Below are positions 45,097-56,145 of a stretch of DNA of 64,000 bases, piece after piece. The notes below the pieces were generated by a model that searched no databases, was not told the DNA's origin, and worked only from the letters and a program-made list of their open reading frames with translations. Position 1 is the first letter of the stretch; every line of letters starts with the position of its first letter. The stretch is from the NCBI RefSeq assembly GCF_033473495.1, contig NC_088936.1, positions 310,001 through 374,000 on the forward strand, in the 5' to 3' direction. Position numbers and translations under genes: made by a program. The DNA is from Cercospora beticola. Its lineage: Eukaryota > Ascomycota > Dothideomycetes > Mycosphaerellales > Mycosphaerellaceae.

Positions 45097-45259
45097 ATGA
45101 GGCTCATACTGGCCATCACTGCTCTCCTCATGAGTGCTTCCGTCAACGCGGCGTTTCTCCACCAATAACGACGAAATGATCATCAGCCAGAGCGATTGCT
45201 GCACTATAGACGGCGAATATATATGCAGCCCTCTATATTGCCAACCACCACCGATTTGA
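45097..45259 (+). pseudogene. Frameshifted paralogue of the small secreted protein
   Basis: The ATG at 45097 opens a signal peptide (MRLILAITALLMSASVNA), but the frame ends at TAA 45166-45168. In the next frame the sequence continues with a cysteine-bearing tail (DCCTIDGEYICSPLYCQPPPI) to TGA 45257-45259. Its CC, C, C and PP-hydrophobic ending match the 44008 protein. A single-base indel near 45150-45170 explains the break, and no good splice pair bridges it in frame. The upstream region is also a diverged copy, so the whole unit was duplicated and this copy then decayed, unless the break is a sequencing error. Confidence 0.6.
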
Positions 45260-45806
45260 TCCTCTCGGCTTGCCATTCAAGACACAGGTCAGTATGTGAA
45301 AGCCATGTGTCTTGTCGTTATCGATTCTAATCCATATCGAAGCAGGCCGCAGGCGAAGTTATCGGGGCCAAGACGATCAGCCTGGCGGGTCGTTCTGGAG
45401 GAGGACCAATATGGCTTAGGCCGATCACGAACGCTCCGTGCAATGCTCCGCGATTCTGCCTTTGCCAACGGATCAACAGTTTAAAGGCTCAAAGAGTGAT
45501 ATGCGGCCTTGTCACCAGGAGCTTTCAAAGCACACATTGCTGGAAACGTTGCCCTCCAGGGGAATAAACCGTGTGGTCGTTTCTCATTAGTACAAAACGG
45601 GCGTTTAAGTCTCCAAATCAATTTTTCTGATACTGCGTGGCGTCTATCTTCTATTGGTATTGACCACTCGGTGAATCAGACTGCGTCTGATTTCAGCTGA
45701 CAGGGTGCGCGGTTGGGTCGTGCCTCTACCGCGTTGAGGCAGCTTCATGTGCTACAAGAGCACGGTTTTGTGGCTCACGGCATCGCATTTCCGCAACTTT
45801 TCGGTA
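45260..45806. other. Intergenic region downstream of the paralogue
   Basis: About 550 bp with no supported gene; it includes the 3' flank of the minus-strand oxidoreductase. Confidence 0.45.
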
Positions 45807-46901
45807 TTAGTGCATGCGCTGACCATTTTCATCCCACTCAATCTTCTTCCCAGTCCTGAGACTTTCTTGCAGTGCTTCAGCAAGCTCCATGCCTTTTATT
45901 GCCACATCCAGCTCATATGGTAGTGGCTTATCGTCAAGCACAGCATCCGCAAACACACTCAGTTCTGTGACAAAAGCTTTCTCGTATCTCTCGTAGAAGT
46001 CTGGCATTACTCCGTTCCCAATGCCGTTCTTGTCAGCTACCTCGATCAAGTCTCTTCTCGGATGCAGATTGATCTTCAACGTCCCTTTAGTCCCGATGAT
46101 CTCAGTTGGGTTGTCGAAGCCAGGCTGAGATATTCGAGATATCGTATAGTACGATATCGGAGCAATGTCTCCGGGCTGCGAAGGGTACCATTCCACAGTT
46201 CCGACAGCATTGTCTACATCCTGGATTTGCGCGAGCTCTTTGTGAAGTGCTATCGTACCAACTGCATGGCAAGACTTTGGTCGTGCTCCGGGGCCAAGAA
46301 AGTTGAATGTGAGGTCGATATCATGAACACCAGTATCGATGAAAATGCCAGGATTTGACATGATGTATCGCATGTAGAATTCGGATCGGTCGTATTTATC
46401 TCTGTTGTCGCAACGTATCATTGCTGGTGTACCAATGCGACCTTGTTGTATTGCCGTCACAGCATTCCGGTATGAAGCGTCAAATCGACGAGAGAAGGCA
46501 GTCATAACTTTCAGATGTTCGTTTTGTGGTTGCTTGGCCTTTTCCAAGATCTTTCGACTTTGCTCAGAGTTCATTGCCAATGGCTTTTCAACAAGAATGT
46601 GAAGTCCTTTTTCGATTCCAGCAATGACATGCTCATAATGTACCACGGTAGTGCTCGCAATCAACAATGCTTCCAAGCCTTGGTGCTGAATCATGTCATC
46701 AAAGCTGCGGTAAATCTTGACACCATATGGTACCAAGTGTTCATTTGCCCATTCGTGGTCGGCATCCATGGGCGAGCATGCACATAGCAAGTGAGTGCGA
46801 GGTACGTAGTGCAAAGCATTCAATGCATGCTGTCGTCCTATCCGGCCAAGGCCAACAACTCCAATGGCCAGTCTTTTTGGTAGAATTTGGCTGCCCGTCA
46901 T
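45807..46901 (-). CDS. Gfo/Idh/MocA oxidoreductase, inositol dehydrogenase-like
   Basis: An intronless frame of 364 aa. The N-terminal Rossmann motif GVVGLGRIGRQHA binds NAD(P). LVEKPLA at about 105-112 is the family EKP signature, and DTGVHDIDL at about 190 carries the Asp and His expected at the active site. The C-terminal alpha/beta domain has the usual glycine turn IIGTKGTLKI. Relatives oxidise myo-inositol or other polyols and sugars; the exact substrate is not visible. It is divergently transcribed from the OPT transporter across about 1.5 kb of shared upstream DNA, so co-regulation during nutrient uptake is possible but unproven. No signal peptide; probably cytosolic. Confidence 0.88.
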   Translation of the reverse strand: MTGSQILPKRLAIGVVGLGRIGRQHALNALHYVPRTHLLCACSPMDADHEWANEHLVPYGVKIYRSFDDMIQHQGLEALLIASTTVVHYEHVIAGIEKGLHILVEKPLAMNSEQSRKILEKAKQPQNEHLKVMTAFSRRFDASYRNAVTAIQQGRIGTPAMIRCDNRDKYDRSEFYMRYIMSNPGIFIDTGVHDIDLTFNFLGPGARPKSCHAVGTIALHKELAQIQDVDNAVGTVEWYPSQPGDIAPISYYTISRISQPGFDNPTEIIGTKGTLKINLHPRRDLIEVADKNGIGNGVMPDFYERYEKAFVTELSVFADAVLDDKPLPYELDVAIKGMELAEALQESLRTGKKIEWDENGQRMH

Positions 46902-48377
46902 TGTAGCGAATGATGTTGTTACCTCCTGGAATCGTGGTACTCCGATTGTCTGTACCTAAGATAAGTTCTTCCGAGCTTGAATAGTTCACAAAGATGTCAG
47001 ATCATGGTCGGGCGAGCTGCTTCTGCTGTCTTCCATCGGACTTTGTGGAAGGGCGGATGACCCCATTAGGCAAGTCCGCCCTGGGCCAAACCGTTCTTGC
47101 AGCTGGTGATTTGCGATCCAGACTTTAACGGATTTCTGCATGTTTCATCAGATCGCCATCGAAGAGTCCATTCGCAAGCACTCCCAGGGCGCATAGCCTA
47201 TGCCGCTGTGTCGTTGACCGCTGCGTTCGCTGGCATGGCCTTGGACCTGGCGAAGCGGACAGCAGAGTGAAGCTGATTCCGGCTGATTTCAACAGGACAA
47301 CTCACGAGGCCGTAGCTTGGCCAAAACAGCATCTATTCCGTCTGGACGATATGGGCCTCAGGGCTTGACCGCCAGCATGCCGCGTTCGAAACACGTCCAA
47401 GACGGTGACCGGACCGGAGCAGGAGACTCCGCCAAAGGCCACACCAAGCTGGCGTCAAGTTCCCACCGCCAGCTTCTCGTATCCCTGAGGCTGAGCAAAG
47501 TCAAGAAGCATGCAGCAATGTGACGTGAAGAAGACTTGCGCAGACGTACAGTGCGAAAACTCGAACCTCGAGGCATGCTTTAGGATTAGTATGATCCTAC
47601 TGAAAGCTTGTACGTGCTGAGTGGTGTTGGAAGTGATGGGTGGCGATATGACTTGCAAGATGGGACACTTTGTCGAGTGTAGATCCTGACAATTTGGCGT
47701 TCCTCGAGGTTTCAACCAAAAGCAAGAATCCCGGCAAAGGGGTTCTGATCTCCTTCCTTTTATGTATAAGTAATTCTTGAATTGTTGTATAGAGATAGAT
47801 TCTGGTTGTAAATATAGTGTCGTCTTGGCGCGACCGTGCTGAGCTTCTCGCTTTCCTCTCCAAACTTCGGACCTTCTTCATCTTTCTCAGCTATCAGACT
47901 CCGACCTGTCCATCAATTCGACATCGATCTTCATCGCAGATGGCATCCATGAATGTTCTCGTTTGCTGCTGCCGTAAGCCGCAAGTCTGCTGCCATTGTG
48001 CGACCAGCTCACTCATGGGGCTATCTCCTTCATCGAGAACTATTCCATGCGCATCGCAGCCTCTGAGCTAGATCTGCTGGACACCTCCTCTAATGGGATA
48101 TACCACATGTATTCGCCCTCGAAGTCTATCATGATCAGGCATCGAGCAGGAAAAGGGCCTGCCCCGGGCTCACCCATGCGGCTTGGCATCGGCCAACAGA
48201 GATAGGTGGGCGGCCACCCTCGCCTACAGAAGATAAGATCCCACACAAGCATCGAGAAGACATGATAAGCTGCATGCCAATGCCGTAGCTCCCATGTCAT
48301 CGTACCGGCTGTCCAGTTCTTGTTCATGTTGCTGGCGGGCGCTTCTCTAACTGTTTCCCAAATTCCAGCCTTCGAAC
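46902..48377. other. Divergent intergenic region, oxidoreductase and OPT gene
   Basis: About 1.5 kb between divergent genes, so it holds both promoters. A possible TATA (TATGTATAAG) lies near 47761, far from the OPT start codon. Frames such as 48040-48498 (-) are unsupported. Confidence 0.4.
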
Positions 48378-50930
48378 ATGAATCGCTTTCGGAGACCTTG
48401 GACCATTCAACGTCAGAATACTGATGGCGTGCAGCTGAATAAGCTTGAAGATCACTCAGCGAAGCCAACGATCTCAGATGAGGAACTCGGTGCCCCAACG
48501 AAGACTCAAGCTCAAGCTGATGTAGAGCCCATCGACATATCGCAAGGCCACCTCACGGAAATCGAAGTTGATCTCAATGATGTGCTTCACGATAAGGAGA
48601 TCAAAGACATTGATGGAGATACATCACCGTATCCGGAAGTTGTCAGTCAAGCTTGTGTCGATATTCTTGCAGTCCAGTGGCTAACTTGGCCAGCGAGCTG
48701 TCGTGCCCGAAACAGATGATCCCACAATTCCGGTCAACACACTTCGCATGTGGATTCTGGGCACTTTCTGGGTGCTCATAGGAGCTGGAGTCAACCAATT
48801 CTTCTCGTTGCGATATCCCGCTGTCCATATCGTCTCGATCGTGGCAGAGTTGCTCGCTTATCCAATGGGTGTGGCATTGGCCAAAGTCCTGCCAATCATG
48901 TCTGTCCGGTTACCATTCTTTGGTGAATGGAGAATCAATCCAGATCATCATTTCAACATCAAAGAACACGTTGTGTAAGTCTTGACCATCCCTGTCAGAG
49001 GCGAAGTTGGCTAATCGAGCAGCATCGTCATAATGTCCAATGTCACGATCGGCTTCGCAGGCGGAGCTGACGCAAGCAACATGATTCAAGCAGCGATGAA
49101 GTTCTACAACTTCGACATCTCACCCGGTTTCAGCATTCTGAGTGTCTTATGCTGTCAAGTGCTGGGATTTGGAGTTGCTGGACTGTGTCGACAATGGCTT
49201 GTCGAACCGGCGAATATCATCTGGCCTGGAGTACTCGGCAATTGCGCTTTGCTGAACTCACTACACAGCAGAGCAAACGTAGTGGCCAATGGGTGGAAGA
49301 TCTCGCGGATCAGATTCTTCATGGTCGTCATGGCATGTGCCTTCGTCTGGTACTGGTTCCCGGGACTAATGTTCGTGGCCTTGTCTTACTTCACTTGGGT
49401 TTGCTGGATTGCGCCGAATAACATCGTGGTGAACCAGCTCTTTGGCTTCCAAACGGGGTTGGGTCTGAGTCCAATTACGTTTGATTGGTCACAGATCGCA
49501 TACAACACAAACCCTCTCCTGTCGCCGAGTTGGGCAGCGCTGAACGTCTTTGCCGGATTCGCATTCTTCTACTGGATCGTGGTACCAGGAATCTACTACA
49601 CAAACACCTGGTTTACAGCATACCTTCCAATGATGACTGCCGATGTTTACGATCGTACTGGCGCAGGTTACGATGTTTCCAAGGTGCTGACAGCAGCAGG
49701 AACTCTGGACCCTGTTGCATACGCTCAATACTCGCCTCCATATCTGAGTGCTACATTCGCCTTCGTCTATGGCCTTTCTTTTGCAAGTATTACGGCCGTT
49801 CTAGTCCATGTCTATCTTTGGCATGGCAGCGACATCTACGCCACACTCCGAGGCAGGCAGAAGCTTGACATTCATGGCCGTCTCATGCGTGCCTATAGGA
49901 AGGTGCCTTGGTGGTGGAATGTCGTCCTGCTGGTCATCTTCACCGCGCTCTCGATCGTGCTCGTCGAGATATACGACACAAAGCTGCCTGTTTATGGCGT
50001 GTTCTTGGCTCTCCTCATCCCGGCCATCTACATGATTCCATGTGGTATTATTCAAGGCATTACAAACGTCGATGCCAATCAACTCAATGTTCTCTCCGAG
50101 TTCATCGGCGGCTACATGTTCCAAGGCAAGCCACTGGCGAACATGATGTTCAAGATTCTGTCCACAGATGTTGTCAGCCAGGGCATTTTCTTCGCTCAAG
50201 ATCAAAAACTTGGCCACTACTTCAAGATTGCTCCGAGGACAGTCTTCTGGGCACAAGGTTACGCAACAATACTCGGCAGTCTAACGCAGACAGGTGTAAC
50301 ACTTTGGATGCTCGGCAACATCAAGGACATTTGTTCCTCGGACCAACCCGACTCATTCACTTGTCCTAATGGCCGAACAGTTTTCAGCTCCTCGGTGATC
50401 TGGGGCCTAGTTGGACCCGGACGACTTTACAGTGTTGGCAAGATTTACAGCTCTCTGCTTCATTTCTTCTGGATTGGTGCTCTGGTGCCCATTATCACCT
50501 GGGCGGTCTGGAAGTATACCAAGAACGACTGGATTCGAAAAGTGAATTGGCCCCTTATCTTCGTCGGAACATACAACGTCCCACCGGCGACCGGAATAAA
50601 CTTTTCTTCCTTTGCGTTGGTGAATTTCATATTCAACTACTACATCAAGAGGAAGGCCTTCGCTTGGTGGGCCAAGTACAACTACATACTGGCCGCAGCC
50701 TTGGACTTCGGAACGGCTTTTGCTGGCATCATCATTTTCTTTACTGTCAGCTATCGAGGTATGGACCTTCGTTTCTCGAATTGATCTCCGCTGATCTGAA
50801 AACAGGATACTCGTTTCCCGATTGGTGGGGTAACACTGTGTTCCTCAACACAGCCGATGGTAGAGGAGAAGCATGGAAGCCGATGCCTACAGCAGGATTC
50901 TTCGGGCCTGCAAATGGAACTTGGAGCTAA
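48378..50930 (+). CDS. Oligopeptide transporter, OPT family
   Basis: Four exons (48378-48641, 48694-48974, 49023-50758, 50806-50930) with introns of 52, 48 and 47 nt give 801 aa. The OPT signature SPYPEV joins across intron 1 to RAVVPETDDP and VNTLRMW, the family's conserved entry to the membrane region. About 14 hydrophobic segments follow, with the typical block NIKEHV joined across intron 2 to VIVIMSNV. The last intron joins SYRG to YSFPDWWGN and the end PANGTWS, as in fungal OPTs. The family imports tetra- and pentapeptides or glutathione, and some members carry siderophore or metal complexes, with protons, at the plasma membrane. All four exon joins preserve frame and conserved motifs. 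The gene appears functional. Confidence 0.93.
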
Positions 50931-52049
50931 GGGGATTATGCTCGTATCGTCCAAGAGCTCGTTGTGGAACTTCTCACTTTTAACGAATGCAAAATTTGAT
51001 GTCGAAGCATGCTGATGATCTGAAGATGATGATGTTCGGATGCGACGCCCAAAAGTTTGGCTCACGACCGTACCGATGAAAGTTACTACAACATCTGCCG
51101 AGGATAATCGGCGAAATTGAATTTGCATTGATCCGGCATCATCATATGAGAGGCGCCAAGGCGCATTATTCTTCTGCGAATAGCAAGAGCTTGATAAACA
51201 CGAGCTGAGGAAATAGTCGCGGCCAATCTATTGCACGGCATCATTGAAAGGGTCACGTCACGTCAGAATCATTTCCCATTTCCCCTGCTCGAAGGATCAA
51301 CAACACTCAAACTCTATTTGCGCTAAGCTGTGCAAACGCGTCTTATTTTGCCGACACTCAGGTTTAAGCGTCTCACGCGCTTGTACGGTACCACCGCGTC
51401 CATTGAGCTTTTTATCCAGACTGGCAAAACCTCACGTCGAGACTCTGGTTCTTATCATCGCGGAGCTATTCTTCTCCTAGTCTCAAATTTTCGGTGGCTG
51501 AACTTATGTCCAGTTTTAGCAACACATGTGAGGCTTGAGTATAGTAGCTCGTATTGTAGGTCGTGGCGTGCCCAAGATTTGAGTACGATTCGCAGCTGTG
51601 GCGCATGAGGTTCATTGGCATGTCAATGATTCCGCGTGAGCAGAAACAGGATGTTGCACTGAAGAGGTTCTCGTCAAAGTCATACGGTTTCATCGTGGCC
51701 TGAGGACCGAAGCAATGAACATTCAGTGTCGAGAGAGAAACTCACAAGATGAGATTGATATAAGCATCGCATGTTGCGCAGCCCTACATTGTGAACGACG
51801 CTTACTTGAAACTGACTCCGCGCGAGAAAGCCGCGTTTCCCACGGGCTAGAACTAGTGAGCTAGCTGACCACGACTAAGGTTCAGCTCGCCTGCGGAGCA
51901 GTCGTGCTTTCGAGGCATTTGTTCGTCACTACCTCCATAGAAGTACTTTGCACTCTGCACAGGGACTCCTGAATCAGATACCTCTCCAGATCAACCAAGC
52001 GCATTCGTGGAGAGCATTCACCGAATCACAACCACGATTTTCGACGACA
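50931..52049. other. Intergenic region downstream of OPT gene
   Basis: About 1.1 kb with no supported gene. A small nested hairpin (ACGACT ... AGTCGT around GCTC/GAGC, 51871-51905) is the only structure that I noticed. Confidence 0.45.
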
Positions 52050-52655
52050 ATGCGAACCACTACGATCCTTTTCTTATGTGCATCCGCACTCTGCAGTACA
52101 ACATACGCGGCACCAGGCACCGTGGCCATCGGTCTCGATACCGTGACAGAAGATCACCCACAGCCACCTCACGATTCCAACGATGAAGACACACTATCAC
52201 TATCAATATCACTCAAAGTCCACCGCAAACAAAGAATCTCGTCCACCTCCTCCTCAGACGACTCCGAATCAGTAGACCTCTGGATCGACGACTTCGGCAA
52301 CATCGAAACACTTCCCAAACCAGATTCAAAAGAAACGGATCAAAGAGTCGCAAGCCTGAAATCCTCTCCTTCTCCGCAAAAAGGCAAACCTCTCCAGTCT
52401 CTCTCACAACATCAACAACAAGATGCGCATCCCCAACAATCAGTCACCGAGTTCCTGACAGATCTTTACCGCGTCGGCACCCCCTCTTCAGAAACGGTTC
52501 TCAAATTCTTCTCCGGAGCTACAGGGACGCTCTTATACCTCTCGCTTGGCGTGGTCCTGCTGTTCTTCGCCGCGATAGCATTTGTCAAATCGTTGCCGAG
52601 GCCGTACAGAATGCGAGTGGGGCATCGAAGGAGTCATTCGAAATATTCGTTGTGA
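52050..52655 (+). CDS. Single-pass type I membrane protein, unknown function
   Basis: From the ATG at 52050 the frame gives 201 aa; an upstream in-frame ATG at 51948 would bury the signal peptide, so the internal start is preferred. MRTTTILFLCASALCSTTYA is a signal peptide. The lumenal or extracellular part is acidic and Ser/Pro/Gln-rich (SSTSSSDDSESVDLWIDD). Near 155-180 a hydrophobic segment (LLYLSLGVVLLFFAAIAF) spans the membrane, and a short basic tail (RPYRMRVGHRRSHSKYSL) faces the cytoplasm. I do not recognise a family. It could be an ER or cell-surface protein; no domain indicates activity. Confidence 0.6.
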   Translation: MRTTTILFLCASALCSTTYAAPGTVAIGLDTVTEDHPQPPHDSNDEDTLSLSISLKVHRKQRISSTSSSDDSESVDLWIDDFGNIETLPKPDSKETDQRVASLKSSPSPQKGKPLQSLSQHQQQDAHPQQSVTEFLTDLYRVGTPSSETVLKFFSGATGTLLYLSLGVVLLFFAAIAFVKSLPRPYRMRVGHRRSHSKYSL

Positions 52656-53069
52656 GATGATGGCGATGAGTCATATTTGCCAGGAGGAACATCAGGCTAC
52701 ACCAATGAGTCTTATGGAGAAATTATTGTGTGAGCGATTGTGTTCGGATGTTACGATATTGATACCCATTTCCTGCAGAAGCACGAGCCCTCGTCACACA
52801 GGGTAGATCTCAGCCGTGGCACCGGTGAAAGAGTCGAAGAGCAGGCACGGCGTCACAATAGCTGAGATTCAGCAGCGTCCATTGCAAAAAATGTCAATTG
52901 CGATGGCGGACATGCAACGAGGCGGGAGAATGCGATCCCGCCTAGAACCGACATTTGGTCAGTTGCGCTGTCTGGCGCCATCAAAGGGGCCTCAGCCCGC
53001 CGGTCGCATTCTGAGATTTCTGCGAGAAGTCCTTGATACCGAACCAATGGCCAAGAGGCCACACTGTTG
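52656..53069. other. Intergenic region, membrane protein to HET gene
   Basis: About 410 bp between convergent genes; nothing recognisable beyond 3' flanks. Confidence 0.45.
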
Positions 53070-54851
53070 CTACACGAGATCAATCACAGTTTTCTCCTTG
53101 TCACTAAACAATTGAATCCAGTTCAGAACAGTTTTTCTCCAGTGTCTCTGGATGAATTGCACATTACGATGCTGCGACTTGGCGTAGTCCCACTCGCAAT
53201 GTGCTCCTAGATCCGTGTCCAAATTCCACAGTATCTCCAAAAATGGGTTTGAGGGCAGGCTTTGGACGTCAATAGCTGATCCAGGCACATTGTGCTCAGA
53301 GTACCATATCCGCACGACGTGAGAACTAGGCGGAAGTGGACACATGTCTGAAAGACCATTGTACTGACTAGTCCAAAGAACACCACGGAGCACTTCTCGT
53401 TCCCCTCCAGTCGGCACGATGCTCCAACTCTTGTTGTTGCAACTATCGATCGACCATCGTGTGGTCACGTTCTCTGTGACCGCACGTGGCTTCAACTCGA
53501 GATAATGACGAGAATGTGTCTTGAGGTCCTTGACATAGAGTGCTTGCAGCGGGCTTCGACACCGGATTTCCTCGAATTGCCTGAATGTGCCTTTGTGATC
53601 CATAAGTTTGATTTCGAGACGATCGTCCACGTCCAGGTAGTATATGAAGTCTTGAGACTCGCGTAGAAGAACCACCTCTTGTAGAGTCCAGCTCTGCCCA
53701 GCCTCGCTCAATTCCTCTTGTCTGACGCGGAACTCGGGTGCGCGGACGACCTCGAATGCCGGAATACTTGGAACACTTGTAGGATGCTCTGCTTCTGGTT
53801 GACTGATACGCCGCAGCATCATCGTGGTGCGCGGAGATCCCTCGTTGGGATGCGAGGTGCCCGGACTCGCCCTTATGTAGTTGCTCCAAGCAAGTTGCAT
53901 GCAGCTCATAGTCGTCCGCAAGCCCCGGTTCGTAAGAATATTGTCAGTGTGTGTCACTCCGCGCAAGTTTTGCCAGTCAAATACGTCGCACGCGAAACAA
54001 GAAACATCGGGGGCAAAGAGCGTGTGGATATGTTTAAGCGCGTGGGGTTTCCAGAGCAAAATGGAGCGATCCATCGTAGATCGCAGGAGTTCCTCTTGTA
54101 GCCGCAGAAACGCTCTGTTGCCTTCCCCGTATAGTAGCGGCATATTGACTCCGAGTAGACCCAGAAGAGAATAGGCGACATCTTCGACACGTGTTGTTGC
54201 TCGCCTCGAAGCCCATGAAATACGCTGTGCAACAGAATACTCATCGAGCGAGACCTTCTTTTCCAGCAGACATGAATCAACGCCAGTGATTTGACTGAGC
54301 ACACGAGCGGTCATCGCATCCCCTTCGCTCGGACATAACGTTCCAATTAGATGCCAGTTGCAGTCGAAAAGGTGCAGGGTCTGCGGGGCAATCATTTCTT
54401 GCAGTGTCCATCCCCTCGTCGACCAACGACAGCTGCGAAGTGTCTCTGACAGGCGTTGCACTTTCGTGTGACACGATGTCATCTCTGGCCTGGGCGTAGC
54501 TGCATCAACTTCTGACTCCAGGGCCACATCCGACAGATACACATAACACACAGCCGAGTTCTGGTATCAGCGAAACATGGAATTGATGGATTCTGAGAGT
54601 TCGGCGCTGCTATCTTTATTGATGCAGCAAGTGTCTATCCACGCGTATAAGAGTCCATCCTTCTCGGCTTGACGACAGGTATACTCGATCTTAGCGTAGC
54701 CTCTCATAAGCCGTGCCTTTGGATAGTGTACGTCCGAGAAAGTGACTTCGTCATCTTCCCATGTGTGTGACAGTATGGCATATTTCCCGGCCGCTTGCCG
54801 ATCGTCGAGAAAAGAGACGGGCTTTCTGGTCTTCACGTCGAGTAGCCACAT
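53070..54851 (-). pseudogene. HET-domain protein with one in-frame TGA
   Basis: The frame runs from MWLLDVKTRKPVSF (ATG at 54851; an upstream in-frame ATG lies at 54884) to 53070, about 593 codons, with one TGA at 54569-54567. HET-domain motifs of the HET-E/het-incompatibility class flank it: YAILSHTWEDDEVTF, GYAKIEYTC, AWIDTCCINKDSSAELSE and, right after the stop, SAVCYVYLSDV. The next block, WSTRGWTLQEMIAP, and a later RRATTRVEDVAYSLLGL are also canonical. Family members have Trp at the stop position, so TGG to TGA is the simplest change. HET proteins trigger cell death after fusion of unlike strains. The C-terminal 350 residues show no recognised repeat domain. The gene is probably inactive unless the codon is read through. 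Confidence 0.85.
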
Positions 54852-54884
54852 CTCGCTGATAACGAATTTGAGCTTCGAGTGCAA

Positions 54885-55287
54885 TGAAAGAAGTGGCAGA
54901 GTGCCCTCGAATCCAGCTATCCGGTAGATGCCATGTTGCGAAGCAAGCTGAAGGCAGGTCTCGAGAGGTGCCCGTCAGCCGTGGGGCAGTGGGGGGTCCC
55001 GATATGGTGGGCGGCCCCAATCGCTCAATAATGCTGCTCAGAAGCGACATGGAATCGACGCCACAAGCAGTGGGCGTCAAAATTCTACGAAATCCACGTT
55101 TGAATCCAAAATTCGCTTGAGCGTTGCTGGTCAGACTGCTGTGGTTCGATAGGGATGACGGATTCGACTCGCGGTACCCAACGACCTGTAAGTGGCCTCA
55201 AAGATCCCGAGCTGTCTCGAGCATTAGAGCGATGTGTTCACTCAGCCGGTACAGAAAGCACACCTTTTGCTAATCCATCGAGCACTG
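54885..55287. other. Intergenic region upstream of HET gene
   Basis: About 400 bp with the HET gene promoter and the 3' flank of the Rrp47 gene. No gene supported. Confidence 0.45.
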
Positions 55288-55902
55288 TCAGCCCTTGTTC
55301 GACTTCTTCTTCTTTCCCTTCTTTGACCTCACAGGCACCGGCGTTCCCTCTTTCGACTCCTGCCCCGTCGCATCACTCTCCTCCACCTCATTCGCCTTCA
55401 CCACACCCACCGTTTCTCCCTCTTGACTTCTTATTCTCTTCGCAGCCCCATCAAATCTTGTATGCGTCCCCACAGCAATATTCTCCAACTTCCTCTTCGC
55501 GCCAGCCCTCTCCCTGTCTTGCCTCTCCTTCCTCTCCCTGTCATACCTATCATTCCCGCTTAAGCCCGCCTTGATGAACCGCCCAGCAGCGTCCTTATCG
55601 AGTTTGTTCTTGCTTCCCACTCCTGCCGCTTCAGCGGTCTTGATCTTGTTGAAGTATTCTTTCACGCGCGTGAGTTCTTGGAAGATCGGATGTGATTTCG
55701 CGTCGACACCATTGAGGCGGAGGTAGGAGAAGAGTATTGATTCGATCGCGTATGTGGCGAGGACGTAGAGCTTCGCTTTGTCGAGAAGAGGAAGTTTCGA
55801 GGTGGTTGCACTGAGAGCGGTTTTGATGATGGGTTGAAGCGCGGTCTCGAGGTCGTCGATGTTTGTGATTAGGTCCTCGATTTGCGGTTGTATTGATTCC
55901 AT
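55288..55902 (-). CDS. LRP1/RRP47: Exosome cofactor Rrp47/Lrp1 (C1D family)
   Basis: From the ATG at 55902 the protein is 204 aa and starts MESIQPQIEDLITNIDDLE, the usual Sas10/C1D N-terminus. An in-frame ATG at 56052 would add 50 unconserved residues, so the internal start is preferred. The C1D helical core covers about residues 1-110 (LLDKAKLYVLATYAIESILFSY; ELTRVKEYFNKIK). The C-terminus is Lys/Arg-rich with a final KKGKKKKSNKG, which binds structured RNA. Rrp47 stabilises the exonuclease Rrp6 and helps the nuclear exosome trim 5.8S rRNA and snoRNAs. It shares a short divergent promoter (about 240 bp) with the SET gene. The gene looks intact. Confidence 0.88.
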   Translation of the reverse strand: MESIQPQIEDLITNIDDLETALQPIIKTALSATTSKLPLLDKAKLYVLATYAIESILFSYLRLNGVDAKSHPIFQELTRVKEYFNKIKTAEAAGVGSKNKLDKDAAGRFIKAGLSGNDRYDRERKERQDRERAGAKRKLENIAVGTHTRFDGAAKRIRSQEGETVGVVKANEVEESDATGQESKEGTPVPVRSKKGKKKKSNKG

Positions 55903-56145
55903 TTCGGCGGCAGGTTTGGGGATTTTTGTGAGTGGAATGGCGAAGTCGCGAATGTTGTCGCGTGGATTGGGTTTTGGTGATGGAAATTCTGGTACCTCGA
56001 GACGAGGCAGCAAGGATGAGCTCACTGGCTCCTTCTCCAGTTGTGCATGCACAAATTGAACACAATCACGAGAACAATCTTGTGTACAAATTGCTGCTAT
56101 TCACTTGCATTCGCTCGTTCCAAATCCACAATTGACTACTCCGTC

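Noticed and set aside
48040..48498. 152-codon minus-strand frame at the OPT gene start
   Set aside because: It overlaps the first OPT exon antisense and shows no domain.
51871..51905. Nested hairpin downstream of the OPT gene
   Set aside because: I tested it as a tRNA arm set, but there is no acceptor or T arm; probably chance.
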